Shown: positions 1 through 8,579, numbered from the stretch's first letter. The stretch is DNA of 11,035 bases from Ignavibacteria bacterium (GCA_016716125.1 JADJWZ010000035.1:1-11035), one strand, 5' to 3'. A program made the numbers and translations. The notes: generated by a model from the letters alone, not told the origin.

Positions 1-223
1 AATCAGTCCGTCTTTATCTTCTGTAGCTGTTCCAGTAAGATATGCAGATTGTTCACTGCCTGAGTTATTTGTCACGGTGATATTCCAGAAATCTTTCATA
101 TTCAATGTTCCCGTGATGGCATTTTAAGAGACACTATGATCGGACCATCACTCTGTATGTTTGCTTTCAGAGTTAAAAAAATTAAGAATAAACTTAGAAC
201 TATAGTTTTGATGTTTTTTTCAT
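1..223 (-). CDS. N-terminus of a secreted protein, paralogue of the gene at 360-3168; partial and frameshifted
   Basis: Only the first ~75 codons are present; the gene runs off the window start. The ATG at 223-221 opens a signal peptide: a short Lys-rich start, then a Leu/Ile/Phe-rich core ending near LKANIQS. The mature part starts GPIIVSLKMP and continues TGTLNMKDFWNITVTNNSGS, then EQSAYLTGTA. Reading it needs two single-base corrections: one in the run of seven A after the ATG (about 214-220), one near 115-122. The mature segment closely matches the start of the next gene upstream (SLKMP versus TLKMPP; TNNSGSEQSAYLTG versus TNNSGSDQSGYLSG), so the two are paralogues placed head to tail. 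It is probably exported and beta-rich; the function is unknown. A terminator hairpin at 297-322 separates it from the upstream gene, so it may have its own promoter, though I could not identify one in the ~75 nt available. Confidence 0.7.
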
Positions 224-296
224 ATTCTATTTAATGAATTAAAAACTGTGTTCCGATAAATCTCTTTTCCCATCTATTCAAAAGTTATTGATTTAA

Positions 297-322
297 ATTG
301 CCGGGCTTTTGAACCCGGCAAT
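297..322 (-). terminator. Hairpin terminator after the secreted-protein gene
   Basis: A perfect 9-bp stem (ATTGCCGGG / CCCGGCAAT) encloses an 8-nt loop. On the minus strand it is followed by TTTAAAT, a weak U-rich tail. It lies 37 nt past the proposed stop at 360 and about 75 nt before the start of the next minus-strand gene, which is where an intrinsic terminator would be expected. The poor U-tract keeps confidence moderate; the other strand has GTTTTG after the stem. Confidence 0.6.
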
Positions 323-359
323 GTTTTGCATTCTATTTCTGATCCGGTGAAAATGTACA

Positions 360-3168
360 TTAATTATACATAAATTGAAAACAAGGACTGACTTGCCCAT
401 TTAGGCTGACTTGACATAAATAATAATGTCCCGGTATTAGCATCGGTGAACAGTTTAAATTGCTAACCATAATTCATAAGGCGCTGTTCGACTTGAATTA
501 TATGCTACTGAATACCAAATCTAATAGCATCTTCGGTTTGCATTAACTGTGAACAAGTAGGAGGTGATGGAATATACCATGTTCCATCCGGTCTTTGAAT
601 CCCGTGTGGAACAGGAAAAGATGGTTTTTTAACAATTTTAACTATAAATTGATCACCGTCTGTGATTGTAAATCCTTGAAATGAAGAATTTAATTGCCAT
701 CTTAATAGAAAACTATTGTTCCAACTTATAACTTCATTATCTTCTCCATCTGCAGGATTCATAACTCCATCGTTAATATTGTCTGCCCAAATTACGGCAT
801 GCAATGGTCTATTTAACTGAAAAACACTGAAGTTGGGCATAATCCAAGGTTGGCTGTTGGATATACCTACTCTAACGCCCCAACCATAATGACGTCCAGC
901 CTGAAATTTAACTGAAGAATCACTAAGGATAAAATGATTTTCTCTAATTTCTGTTTCTTCAAATAATGGTTTGTCTATTCTAAGTTCAGCATCCTTATTT
1001 GATTTTATTTCTTTAAACTGATTTTCATCAATTTCGAAAATACTTAGAGTAAAACCATCCTTTGGCAGTTCACCTTTCCATTCGAAAATTATATTATCTT
1101 TGCCTGTTAACTGTTCATTAATTTGGGGAGATAGAAGAGTTATGTTTGATTCACTCAACATCCTTTGGACATAATCGGAACCATAATCTCTTATAAGAAA
1201 TGTTTTCCAATTTCCGCTTTCCGGACATTCTATTCCCAAAATGTACCAATATTCCCATTCATTTACCCATCGTCCATAGCTATTGGTTGCAGGATTAAAC
1301 CAGTTGTGATATACACTATGATATGTAACACCATTGGCAGCTAAGTCGCCAGTTTCAAAAAACACATGGTCATTTGGAAAATTTGTATTTCCTACTGTTC
1401 CTGACCATATAATATTAGTCCATTCATTGGAACTGGAATTGTAAAAAGAAGAATAAGGAGGATTATTATTTATTAACTGATCATATCTCGCTGGTAGCAT
1501 CAAGGTATGGGTAGGCTGGATCTATCTCCCAACTACCATGCCCATCTGGTATAACATTACCCTGGGAACTTTAGATAACATACAAAATTTATTTGTTAAT
1601 CCATCATTAGGCAAAAAATAGAATGAGAACCCGTTATTGCCAGTACTTAGTTCGGCATTAAAATCTATAATGCAATCGCCTTCTATATTATCGGCAATGT
1701 TAAATACAAAAAAAGCAACTGCAGTTTCTATAATCGGATTAATTGAAAACAACCACCAAGGATTACTCCTAGTACCTCTACTAATACCCCCAACCATAAT
1801 GATGTGTTGCCTGGAAATTAATTGAAGAATCATTAAAGGTAAAATAATTTTCTCTAATTCCTGTTTTCTCAAACAAGGGTTTTTCAATTTTTAGTTTAGC
1901 CTCCTTGTTTGTTGTAATTTCTTTAAACTGTTCTTCATTTATCTCAAATATGGTGAGAGTATATCCTTCTTTTGGCTGTTCACCTTCCCATTCAAACTTT
2001 ATATTTTTCTTATCTTTTATTGGTTCGTTACTTTTTGGGGAAATGAGAGTTATCTTGTTTAGACCAATTTGAGATACCTTTTTCATCATACTTATTTCCC
2101 ATACTTCACTTTCAGTATTTCCACTCTTTACCATCCATGCATATGTCTTCCCTTCCTCAAACCCTTTAGCTGATTTAGGATATGTGAAAGTAGTTGATTT
2201 AATTCCTTTGTTCAAACCACGCTTTATTGCCATTCATTGCAGTCTCAGGTGTCTGATTCTTCATTACTTCTACTATTTTTAAAGTATATCCGTCTTCCGG
2301 AATTTTCCCTCCCGAGGACCAAGTGAATACCGGCCATATGACGACAACGTCACCTCCATATGCCAGGGATTCACCATCAGCAGGTGAAATCAAAGTAAGC
2401 AATCCAGTTTCAAGGACTTCCTGATTTATACAGTCACTTCCGAGTTCTTCATTTGTACCTGATGAAAAAACCTTTACGCAGATCTCATATACACCGGCAG
2501 GAAATTTTCCTTGTCTGATAAGTGATTCCTTATACCTTGGATCTGATGCCAGGTATTCCACATCAGGAGTTTTAGGGAGATCTTTGATTTTTATGTTATT
2601 TACTCCCTTCTTAAACAATATTGGAACAGTTGTTCCCTTAACGATCATCCCGTCAATTTCTTCCTTTGCAGAACCGGAAAGATAACCCGACTGATCGCTT
2701 CCGGAGTTATTTGTCACAGGATATTATATAAATCACTTGGTGTTCAATGTACCCGAGGAGGCATTTTAGGCCCGGCCCCCGTTTTGCCGCTTTTCTTTGT
2801 CCGCCCGGCGGCCCCTCCCCGGCCCCCTTCGCCCCGCCGGCCCCCCCCCGGGCCGCCCCCCCCCCCCCGCCCCCTCCCCCCCCCCGCCCCCCCCCCCCCC
2901 GCCCGGCGGGCCGGCGCCCCCCGCCCCGCCCGGCCGGGGCCCCCCCCCCGCCCCCCCCCGGGGGCCGCCCGCGCCCGCGCCCGGGGCCCCGCCCGCCCGC
3001 CCCCTTTTTTTGCGGCCCCCCCCCCGCCCCCCCCCCCCGCCCCCCCCCCCCCCGTCGGCGCCCCGCGGCCCCCCCCCCCAGTGTTACCATAAATACCTGG
3101 GCACTGACCTCAAAAGAAATGAAAATAATTAGTAAACTTATTACTAATGTAGTGATTGTTCTTTTCAT
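360..3168 (-). CDS. Large secreted modular beta-rich protein with FN3-like repeats; frameshifted and split by a GC-only block
   Basis: Reconstructed as one gene of about 830 residues. The ATG at 3168 opens a clear signal peptide (MKRTITTLVISL, hydrophobic core, cleavage near VSAQ). Order after it: a beta domain shared with the paralogue at 1-223 (TVTNNSGSDQSGYLSG to KFPAGVYEICVKVFSSG); an FN3-like module (LTLISPADGESL, PEDGYTLKIVEV, FEEGKTYAWMVKS); a second module at 1790-2053; an aromatic-rich stretch at about 1150-1780 (FNAELSTGNNGFSFYFLP, WYILGIECPESGNWK); a third module at 880-1143; a C-terminus ending PGHYYLCQVSLNGQVSPC and FMYN. Frames change near 2745, 2718, 2225, 1785, 1560, 1497, 508 and 460, and the protein reads sensibly across each. 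The longest intact frames are 505-1503, 1781-2233 and 2199-2717. The last two corrections move the stop from 505 to 360, beside a terminator, but are the least certain. No catalytic motif or C-terminal sorting signal seen; probably exported or surface-bound, function unknown. Confidence 0.72.
880..1143 (-). repeat. Intragenic duplicated module, copy B
   Basis: This encodes 88-89 residues from ITLLSP to HYGWG inside the secreted-protein gene. Copy A at 1790-2053 has exactly the same length, 264 nt, with no indel. My hand count is 57 identical residues of 89 (about 64%), including FEW.GE.PK, IFEI, QFKEI, KPLFE, IREN, DSS and HYGWG. It looks like an FN3-like beta module duplicated within the gene. 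The open frame is intact over the whole copy. Confidence 0.8.
1790..2053 (-). repeat. Intragenic duplicated module, copy A
   Basis: Partner of the module at 880-1143, starting 910 nt away. It encodes ITLISP to HYGWG with the same core residues. The equal length and lack of indels between copies indicate selection on the protein and also support the local sequence being accurate here, unlike the joins around it. Confidence 0.8.
2770..3079. other. 310-nt block of almost pure C and G inside the secreted-protein gene; probable artefact
   Basis: On the plus strand the block is mainly runs of C broken by G, with a few T runs near its ends and almost no A. The flanks are AT-rich and coding. The reading frame before the block ends at ..QVFMVTL and resumes after it at KMPP, matching the uninterrupted paralogue (..IIVSLKMP). 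The block is bounded by AG on both sides (2768-2769 and 3080-3081); removing it and one AG joins the flanks almost perfectly, needing one extra A in a short A-run. Long plus-strand and minus-strand open frames inside it (Pro/Arg-rich or Gly/Arg-rich) are products of composition, not genes. Confidence 0.8.
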
Positions 3169-3590
3169 TTTGGTTGTATTTAATTAAAAGTTTTTGTTTG
3201 TATTTTAAAGTTTTGTTGAATTTCAAGAACGAAGTTAGAGATATTATAGCTATTGTTCTCTGCTTCTGATTTTTTTAAAATAATTTTAGCAATAAGTAGG
3301 ATTAATTATTAAATAATTATATCCTGTTACAAACTTACTCCTATATAAAAAACACTTAAAAGAATCTAACTCACTAATACCAAACACAAATGAGTTCTCA
3401 AATCCGGAATATGTATAAAAAGAGATTGTCTTTTGAGTAATTGAAATAAACGTTACTCGCAGAAAAAGGAATTTTATATCTTTCATATTTTATTTATTAC
3501 CATAAATGAAGATTTACAAACAGGTTGTGAAACCACAGAAATTTCATATTTTGTTTTCTTTTGAAAAATTACATCGATACTTAATTTTTA
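3169..3590. other. Intergenic stretch with no convincing gene
   Basis: These 420 AT-rich bases lie between the start of the secreted-protein gene and the stop of the small gene at 3591. A minus-strand open frame of 66 codons at 3286-3486 is the only candidate. Its translation is rich in Phe, Ile and Tyr and resembles nothing I know; another frame at 3395-3490 (KYERYKIPFSASNVYFNYSK) looks equally coding-like. A short broken gene is possible but unsupported. I found no terminator and no promoter that meets a usable match. Confidence 0.4.
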
Positions 3591-3833
3591 TTACTCAATT
3601 ATTTCTCCGTTACTTATTTTTACCTTACCGTTATCCTTTAGCTTCTCAAACGAAGCCCTGATCTTATCCATCTTATGCATTGGTATTTCAGGATCCTTCT
3701 CAAGTTCAGCTATTGCCACTTCAATATTGTCATACTCTATTATAGTAGGGTCTTTGCTTATGATTACAAAAGGTGCCCTTATGTCGGAATCTTTCTTGCC
3801 GAAAACATTTTGAATTAATTTTAGGATATTCAT
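3591..3833 (-). CDS. Small cytosolic protein of unknown function (80 residues)
   Basis: Intact 80-codon gene with ordinary coding composition. The start is well supported: GGAG lies 8 nt upstream of the ATG, one of the few Shine-Dalgarno-like sites in the window. The N-terminal MNILKLIQNVFGKKD could form an amphipathic helix; it is followed by APFVIISKDPTIIEYDNIE and an acidic/basic helical stretch (EVAIAELEKDPEIP, MDKIRASFEKLKDNGKV). There is no signal peptide, membrane helix or cysteine, so it is probably cytoplasmic. I recognise no family. It lies 188 nt downstream of the sensor kinase on the same strand, with its own promoter candidate at 3866-3897 and a direct-repeat array just beyond it. 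The setting suggests it is a target or accessory part of the two-component system; that role is inference from position only. Confidence 0.75.
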   Translation of the reverse strand: MNILKLIQNVFGKKDSDIRAPFVIISKDPTIIEYDNIEVAIAELEKDPEIPMHKMDKIRASFEKLKDNGKVKISNGEIIE

Positions 3834-3865
3834 ATTGGCTCTCCGATTAATTTTATTAATCAGAA

Positions 3866-3897
3866 CAAAACTATGATATTAATATAATCAGTTCAAG
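3866..3897 (-). promoter_or_regulatory. Bacteroidota-type -33/-7 promoter for the 80-residue gene
   Basis: On the minus strand CTTG (3897-3894) is followed after 20 nt by TAGTTTTG (3873-3866). This fits the TTTG / TAnnTTTG promoter pattern known from Bacteroides-type sigma factors, with a full match in the -7 element and one mismatch in the -33. A transcript starting a few bases on would have a leader of roughly 25 nt before the ATG at 3833. Confidence 0.5.
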
Positions 3898-3903
3898 AAT
3901 GAA

Positions 3904-3956
3904 TCAGTTAACGGCAGATGTTTTTAAGTGAACGGTTGGTTTTGGTAAGTTAACGG
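3904..3956 (-). promoter_or_regulatory. Three 21-nt-spaced direct repeats CCGTTnACT; candidate LytTR binding array
   Basis: On the minus strand CCGTTAACT, CCGTTCACT and CCGTTAACT lie at 3956-3948, 3935-3927 and 3914-3906, exactly 21 nt apart. The middle copy, ACCGTTCACT, resembles the known site of the LytTR regulator AlgR (ACCGTTCGTC). LytTR proteins usually bind direct repeats about two helical turns apart. The last copy ends 8 nt before the -33 element of the promoter at 3866-3897, a normal activator position. The neighbouring operon encodes a LytTR regulator. Binding is not shown; the array could also be an old tandem repeat, since the full 21-nt units are imperfectly alike. Confidence 0.5.
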
Positions 3957-3965
3957 CAGTTTTAT

Positions 3966-3999
3966 TCAGTTAATAGTTAGTAGTTAAATAGTTAATAGT
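3966..3999. repeat. Short TTAATAG-type simple repeat
   Basis: AGTTAATAG at 3968, AGTTAG at 3975, AGTTAAATAG at 3982 and AGTTAATAG at 3990 form a degenerate 7-8 nt repeat. It continues from the 21-nt array (AGTTAA core) but lacks the CGG part. Such AT-rich intergenic repeats are common in this group and need no function. The 9-mer TCAGTTAAT (3966-3974) also fits the broad LytTR half-site pattern, probably by chance. Confidence 0.5.
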
Positions 4000-4021
4000 A
4001 GGAAGCTTATGTATTTATAAT

Positions 4022-7003
4022 TTACAATTTATGATTTGAAATTGTTTTATAAAGCTCAGGCGGGATGGACAGCACAAACTTCGTGCCTTGTGTATCTTTG
4101 TTTTTAAGATTGAGGTCTTCTATAATTGGAATGGGAAGATTTTTTTCTTTGCTAATGAGTTTGAGCCGATCCTGAATTATCTGTATACCTTTTGTAATAT
4201 GTCCGTCCTTTTTATATTTCTGAGCTTCTGTTAATCCTATTCCGTTATCAATAATCCTTATAACAAGAAATTTAAATGTGTTATCATTAACAGTGACATT
4301 TTCAAAATTGAATGTTAGTTTTATTAATCCGTCCCTGCCGGAAGGCATTATCCCGTGCCAGATAGAATTTTCTACAAAGGGCTGAATTATCATATTTGGG
4401 ATCATAATCGATTCCCGGTCTATCCCGCTGCCGGTTGATATTTCATATTTAAACTTGTCACTGAATCTCAATTTTTCTATCTGAAGATACAGATCAAGCC
4501 GTTTAATTTCTTCATTTAAACTTATGTAGCTATTTGATGCAGTATCTAGATTCATTCTGATCAGTTTTGCCATTAACGCAATATAATCATTTGCTTCTCT
4601 TTTTTGGTCGCTGTTGACAAGGTATTGAACCGAGTTTAATGAATTAAATATAAAATGAGGATTCATCATTGAAGAAAGCGCTTTATGTTTCAGTTCATTT
4701 ATCTGGTTGTTTAAATCAATCTTTTCTTTACTTTTATTTTTGATATATTTGTTTCTCTTATAAGCTGCGAATATCAATCCTGTAAAAAGTATTCCTGCTA
4801 AAGATCCGCGGAATAAAAATGTTTCAGTGAAAAAGGGAAGTACAGTAAAAGAAATTATTTTCGGTTTACCCCACTGACTGTTGACAACTTTTGCCCTTAT
4901 TGCCAGCCGGTAATCACCTTTTTTCAGAAAAGAAAAATTTACATAGTTATCGGGTATATCTATCCACTCATTATTAATTTTATACTGATAACTTAGAGAA
5001 CCGGGTGAAGAATAATTTATTGCTCTGAAATCAATGTGTATGTTGTTTTTGTCCGGTTCAAAAACATAATTCCCTGAACTTGCATAGACAGAATCTTCTG
5101 CAGTTACTTTCTTTACTTCAACATTAATGGCAGTGACCTTATTGTTATCAAATTCAGATATATTCATAGAACTAAATCCTTTTGCTGATCCGATATACTT
5201 GTTATTTTTCGTTGTGTCATAATACAGCGACAGGATCTCATTGGAAGGCAATCCGGTTTCAGTATTCAGAACCTTAACAGAATCTTTATCAAAAATTATC
5301 AAACCGTTCATCGTTCCAATCCACAGTCTGTTATATTTATCGACTGAAAGAACGTTCGATGAGGTCAATCTGTGTTCACATATGTTAGTGTAGTTTGTGA
5401 TCACGGAGCTGCTCAGTTCATAGCTTGCAATCCCTTTATCGCCTGCAAACCAGATTTTATTAGTTCTGTCCTGTAGTATATATTTTATTGTTTGTGCTTA
5501 GAATTTCATTTGAAGGAAAAAACGACTTACTTCCGGACGTAATTTTACAAAGACCTGAAGTTGTTCCTTACCCAGATATTATCCATGTTGTCCCCAAGAA
5601 TATAGTAAACTTTGCTGACCGAATTAACATTATCAAACAGATTAATTTCTTCTCCGTGTACTGATCCCGGAGGGTATGGCTGAACATAAATTGTATTGTT
5701 CCATCCGGCCGTGTGATAAATTCATTATTTTCAGTTTTGCCAAAACGAGGAGGTGTTAAATAAATTTAACTGATCATTTTTAAAGTTTTGTCTTATAAAT
5801 TTATTGGGATTATTGAATGTTCCGTTCCATAAACTAGGTCATTTATTATCCTGATACCATATATATACATATAGTCAGACAACAGAACCGACATTGTTAT
5901 CTATTATATTAAAGTGTTATTATCCAGAACATTCAGCCGGTCGAGAGTTCCGGACAAACAAGCGGTCAGATTGGTCTTTTTCAATTGAAAGAACTTTTTA
6001 TTGCTGAGTCCGTCTTTCTGACAGTAATTCCTCAGAAATAAATTATTTAAACAATATACACCGTCTCCGTATGTGCTGACCCATATGTTGCCTTCGTTAT
6101 CTTCATAGAAGTTATTCACGACAGTTTTTCCAGACCCATTTTCTTACCGGTATCTGTAATCTTATCCGATTCAGCGTCAATAAAGTAAAACCCTCTGTTC
6201 ATTATTGAAAACCAGATATTCCCTTTTGTATCCTTGAGCAGCCTTATTACATTATTGTTTTTGAAGAGTTCAACATTGACCGATCTTATTATTGTGTTAT
6301 CTTTTATTTCATATATCTTCCCTCCGGTTCCAATTACAATTTCGTTATTCCTGAACCCGGAAAGCCAGAATATTTCAGTGTCATCAATGCCATTAATATT
6401 TATTTTTGATAATACCTGATTTTCAAATTTATAAAGTCCTTTTGTAGTGGCTGCTATAACTGTTCCGTTTTCGAGTTTGATGATTTTATTTATTGATATT
6501 GAAATCTTTTAAATAACCTTTAAATAAATTCATAGTATTATCGGGGTTAACTCCGGTAATATTATTTTTGGAATAAGAATACAGTTGGTCTTGTACAGTA
6601 AACATTCCCTTCATTACTATATTTTGAAAACTTTGATCAGAATAATTTTCTATTTTGTCCCGCGAATATACATTAAATCCTTTCTCAATATTTCCAAAAT
6701 ATATTTCACCGTTTTGTCCTTCCATCAAACTTATTATACTGCCTGTATTGAGTCCGTCAGCGGTTGAATAATTTGTGAAATTGTGTCCGTCAAATTTACT
6801 GACACCATTAGCGGTAGCGAACCACATATATCCGTTACTGTCCTGTATTAAATCATAAACCGATGAGGATGCGAGTCCTTCAGAAGAAGAGTAGTGGTAA
6901 AAGGGGGTTTCTGTGAAAATAGCGCTGAGGAGAAACAAACAGATACTATAACTCCGCGGAGCAGGAGCTGATATAAGTGAAACATTCCTTTCCTGAATTT
7001 CAT
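4022..7003 (-). CDS. Propeller-type sensor histidine kinase (Reg_prop, Y_Y_Y, LytS-type kinase); frameshifted
   Basis: One gene of about 990 residues. The ATG at 7003 opens a signal peptide (MKFRKGMFHLYQLLLRG to SALFSQ). A frameshift at the 6903-6907 homopolymer leads to two-component propeller repeats: SNGYMWFATANGVSKFDG, KGNIWFSIMNRGFYFID, EGNIWVSTYGDGVYCL, NKIWFAGDKGIASYE, YNRLWIGTMNGLIIFD. Frames also shift near 6490, 6125 and 5904 and several more times in 5405-5904. From 5404 to 4022 the frame is intact (460 codons): Y_Y_Y domain (about 122-187 of this part), one membrane helix (about 198-215), the phospho-acceptor motif NPHFIFN with His250, then the ATPase motifs PFVENSIWHG, DNGIG and GTKF. 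The outside propeller and Y_Y_Y would sense a ligand and drive phosphorylation of the regulator encoded 22 nt upstream. The kinase half has all key residues. I treat the breaks as sequence errors, but loss of the sensor half cannot be excluded. Ligand unknown. Confidence 0.88.
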
Positions 7004-7019
7004 ACATTTCAAATGTATG
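7001..7019. promoter_or_regulatory. Perfect inverted repeat over the kinase start codon
   Basis: CATACATTT-C-AAATGTATG is a perfect 9-bp inverted repeat in the 22-nt gap between the regulator stop (7026) and the kinase ATG (7003-7001), which is inside one arm. In RNA it could fold as an 8-bp stem with a 3-nt loop and cover the start codon. No Shine-Dalgarno is visible for the kinase. It could tune translation or coupling between the two genes, or serve as a DNA operator; the fold is AT-rich and may be weak. Confidence 0.45.
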
Positions 7020-7025
7020 AAAGAG

Positions 7026-7757
7026 TTATTTGTTCCCATTGTATACTCTGCACCTGTCAGAAAATTCTTCTGCCTTTCTCCGTGAGACCGGTATCTTAAC
7101 ACCATCACTCATTGTAATACATCCTCCGTCTAATTTTGTATAGTCTTTGATATGCATGAGATTAATAAGGTGGGACTTATGAACTCTGACAAAATGGTCT
7201 GCAGAGAATTTATCTTCAAATTCTTTTAAGGTCTTTGAGATCGTAATTTTTTTCTCTTTAGTTGTAAATAAGTGAGTATAACAGTCCTCAGCTTCAAGCC
7301 GGATTACATCGTCAGCATGAATTACTTTAAATCCATGTGACACCGGAATAATAACTTTTTCTAAATTAGGCAGGTGAGCGGTATTATTACTATAATTTTC
7401 AACAACCCTCTTAACTGTCTGCTGAAGTTCTTTGATGTTAATTGGTTTTAAGAGGTAATCAATTGCCTTAGCTTTAATTGCTTTGATAGCATATTCCTCA
7501 TGAGCAGTAACAAATACCACCATAAAGGAACTGCTGTCCAGACTTTCTAAAAGATCAAAGCCATCCAGAACCGGCATATTGACGTCCAGGAAAACTACGT
7601 GAGGAGAAAGGCAGGCTATCATATTTTTTGCTTCAACAGCGGATGATGCTGTGCCGACAACTTTAATTTCAGAGCAATAACTTTCAATAAGAGTTTTTAA
7701 ATTTTCTCTTCCCGAAAGTTCATCGTCTACAATTAATGCTTTAATTTCATGTGACAT
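7026..7757 (-). CDS. LytTR-family response regulator
   Basis: Intact 243-residue protein of normal family length. The receiver domain (about 5-120) has the acidic pair D11/D12 (LIVDDE), phospho-acceptor D58 (VVFLDVNMP), T84 (FVTAHE) and K105-P106 (YLLKPI). The C-terminal LytTR DNA-binding domain (about 133-236) shows VIRLEAEDCYTHLF, FVRVHKSHLINLMHIKDY and GVKIPVSRRKAEEF. It belongs to the LytR/AgrA/AlgR group, which bind paired direct repeats as transcription factors. The start at 7757 has no Shine-Dalgarno, usual here. It is the first gene of an operon with the kinase 22 nt downstream, its evident partner. No CCGTTnACT site occurs in the 1.2 kb spacer upstream, so autoregulation through that motif is not apparent; the only such array is upstream of the 80-residue gene. 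This is the one long gene in the window free of frameshifts. Confidence 0.95.
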   Translation of the reverse strand: MSHEIKALIVDDELSGRENLKTLIESYCSEIKVVGTASSAVEAKNMIACLSPHVVFLDVNMPVLDGFDLLESLDSSSFMVVFVTAHEEYAIKAIKAKAIDYLLKPINIKELQQTVKRVVENYSNNTAHLPNLEKVIIPVSHGFKVIHADDVIRLEAEDCYTHLFTTKEKKITISKTLKEFEDKFSADHFVRVHKSHLINLMHIKDYTKLDGGCITMSDGVKIPVSRRKAEEFSDRCRVYNGNK

Positions 7758-8197
7758 GGGAAATTCTTTTAATAATTAATAAATCCCGGCTATAATTCTG
7801 CCAATTGAATAACTTTGATTCCGGAGTTATGATTTAATTACTTCTAAAAGATTGAGTTTGAAAATGTCACTCGTAAAACCCGCCCTGACTTGTTAATGAT
7901 AATAGAGAAATCGAAATTAAAATAAATCAAGGAAGATTTGAGAATGTGAAGGGTAAAGTCCTTCCTTAATTGTAATAAAACTTGTCTTAATGAACAACGT
8001 AAAGTTGACACGTACAAAACAATGTGCGTAATTTATCCACTATGAAATTGTTTGTCAAGAATGTTTTTCACCCCGTTTTTTTACCCCGGTGATATTGGAA
8101 AATTTAACTTTAGAAATCTTATGTTATTTCTGAGAACGTGTTATGCAACATACAATGAATATTAATTCAAGTTAATAGTAGTAACACACTTTTTGTC

Positions 8198-8213
8198 TGA
8201 GTATATATACTCA
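8198..8213. promoter_or_regulatory. Perfect 16-bp palindrome, candidate operator
   Basis: TGAGTATATATACTCA is self-complementary over 16 bp. It lies 440 nt upstream of the response-regulator start, in a region without genes. Perfect even-length palindromes of this size suit a dimeric repressor or activator, but the alternating TA core lowers the significance, and no partner site was seen. Confidence 0.3.
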
Positions 8214-8413
8214 TATTTACTAATATTTCATTATCCGTATCAGATTCAGCGTCAATGCAGTATTATAGAAATGAAAAGTTCTAATTTAACTAGACCAATG
8301 CCCCACTTTTTTTCAAAGGGGAGACACCTTTTATTAAATTATAAATTATAAATTTCAAATTATAAATTCTAAACTTTAAATCAATGAGAAAACCGGGATT
8401 GTATTTTAATTTT

Positions 8414-8438
8414 CCGCAGGCTAAAGCCTCCGGCTACG
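8414..8438 (+). repeat. REP-like palindromic element, copy 1 (imperfect)
   Basis: CCGCAGGCTAAAGCCTCCGG followed by CTACG. The AGGCT/AGCCT arms pair; the outer bases are mismatched compared with copy 3. About 20 nt before it is CCGGGATT, also found before copy 3, so the repeated unit is longer (about 60 nt). Confidence 0.65.
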
Positions 8439-8579
8439 AATATTTTTAAGATGCTGAATATTTATATCATATCAAATTTCCCAAAAGGCTAAATGATGAG
8501 AGCTATTGATGATGAAAATACTTCAGACAAATAATTTTACAGGAAGACCTTCCAAATTCTCAAATAAATTGAAGGTTTT

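Noticed and set aside
1637..1825. 62-codon plus-strand open frame
   Set aside because: It is the complement of the secreted-protein gene, whose minus-strand translation continues sensibly.
2747..3187. Several long plus-strand and minus-strand open frames of Pro/Arg or Gly/Arg-rich sequence
   Set aside because: They exist only because the C/G-only block lacks stop codons; all frames are open there.
3286..3486. 66-codon minus-strand open frame
   Set aside because: No start signal, no family, Phe/Ile-rich as expected from AT-rich DNA; another frame in the same stretch looks as good.
5296..5310. ACCGTTCATC, an AlgR-like word
   Set aside because: Single copy inside the kinase coding region without a spaced partner; expected by chance.
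7810..7817. TAACTTTG, a -7-like element on the plus strand
   Set aside because: No -33 partner at the right distance and no plus-strand gene follows.
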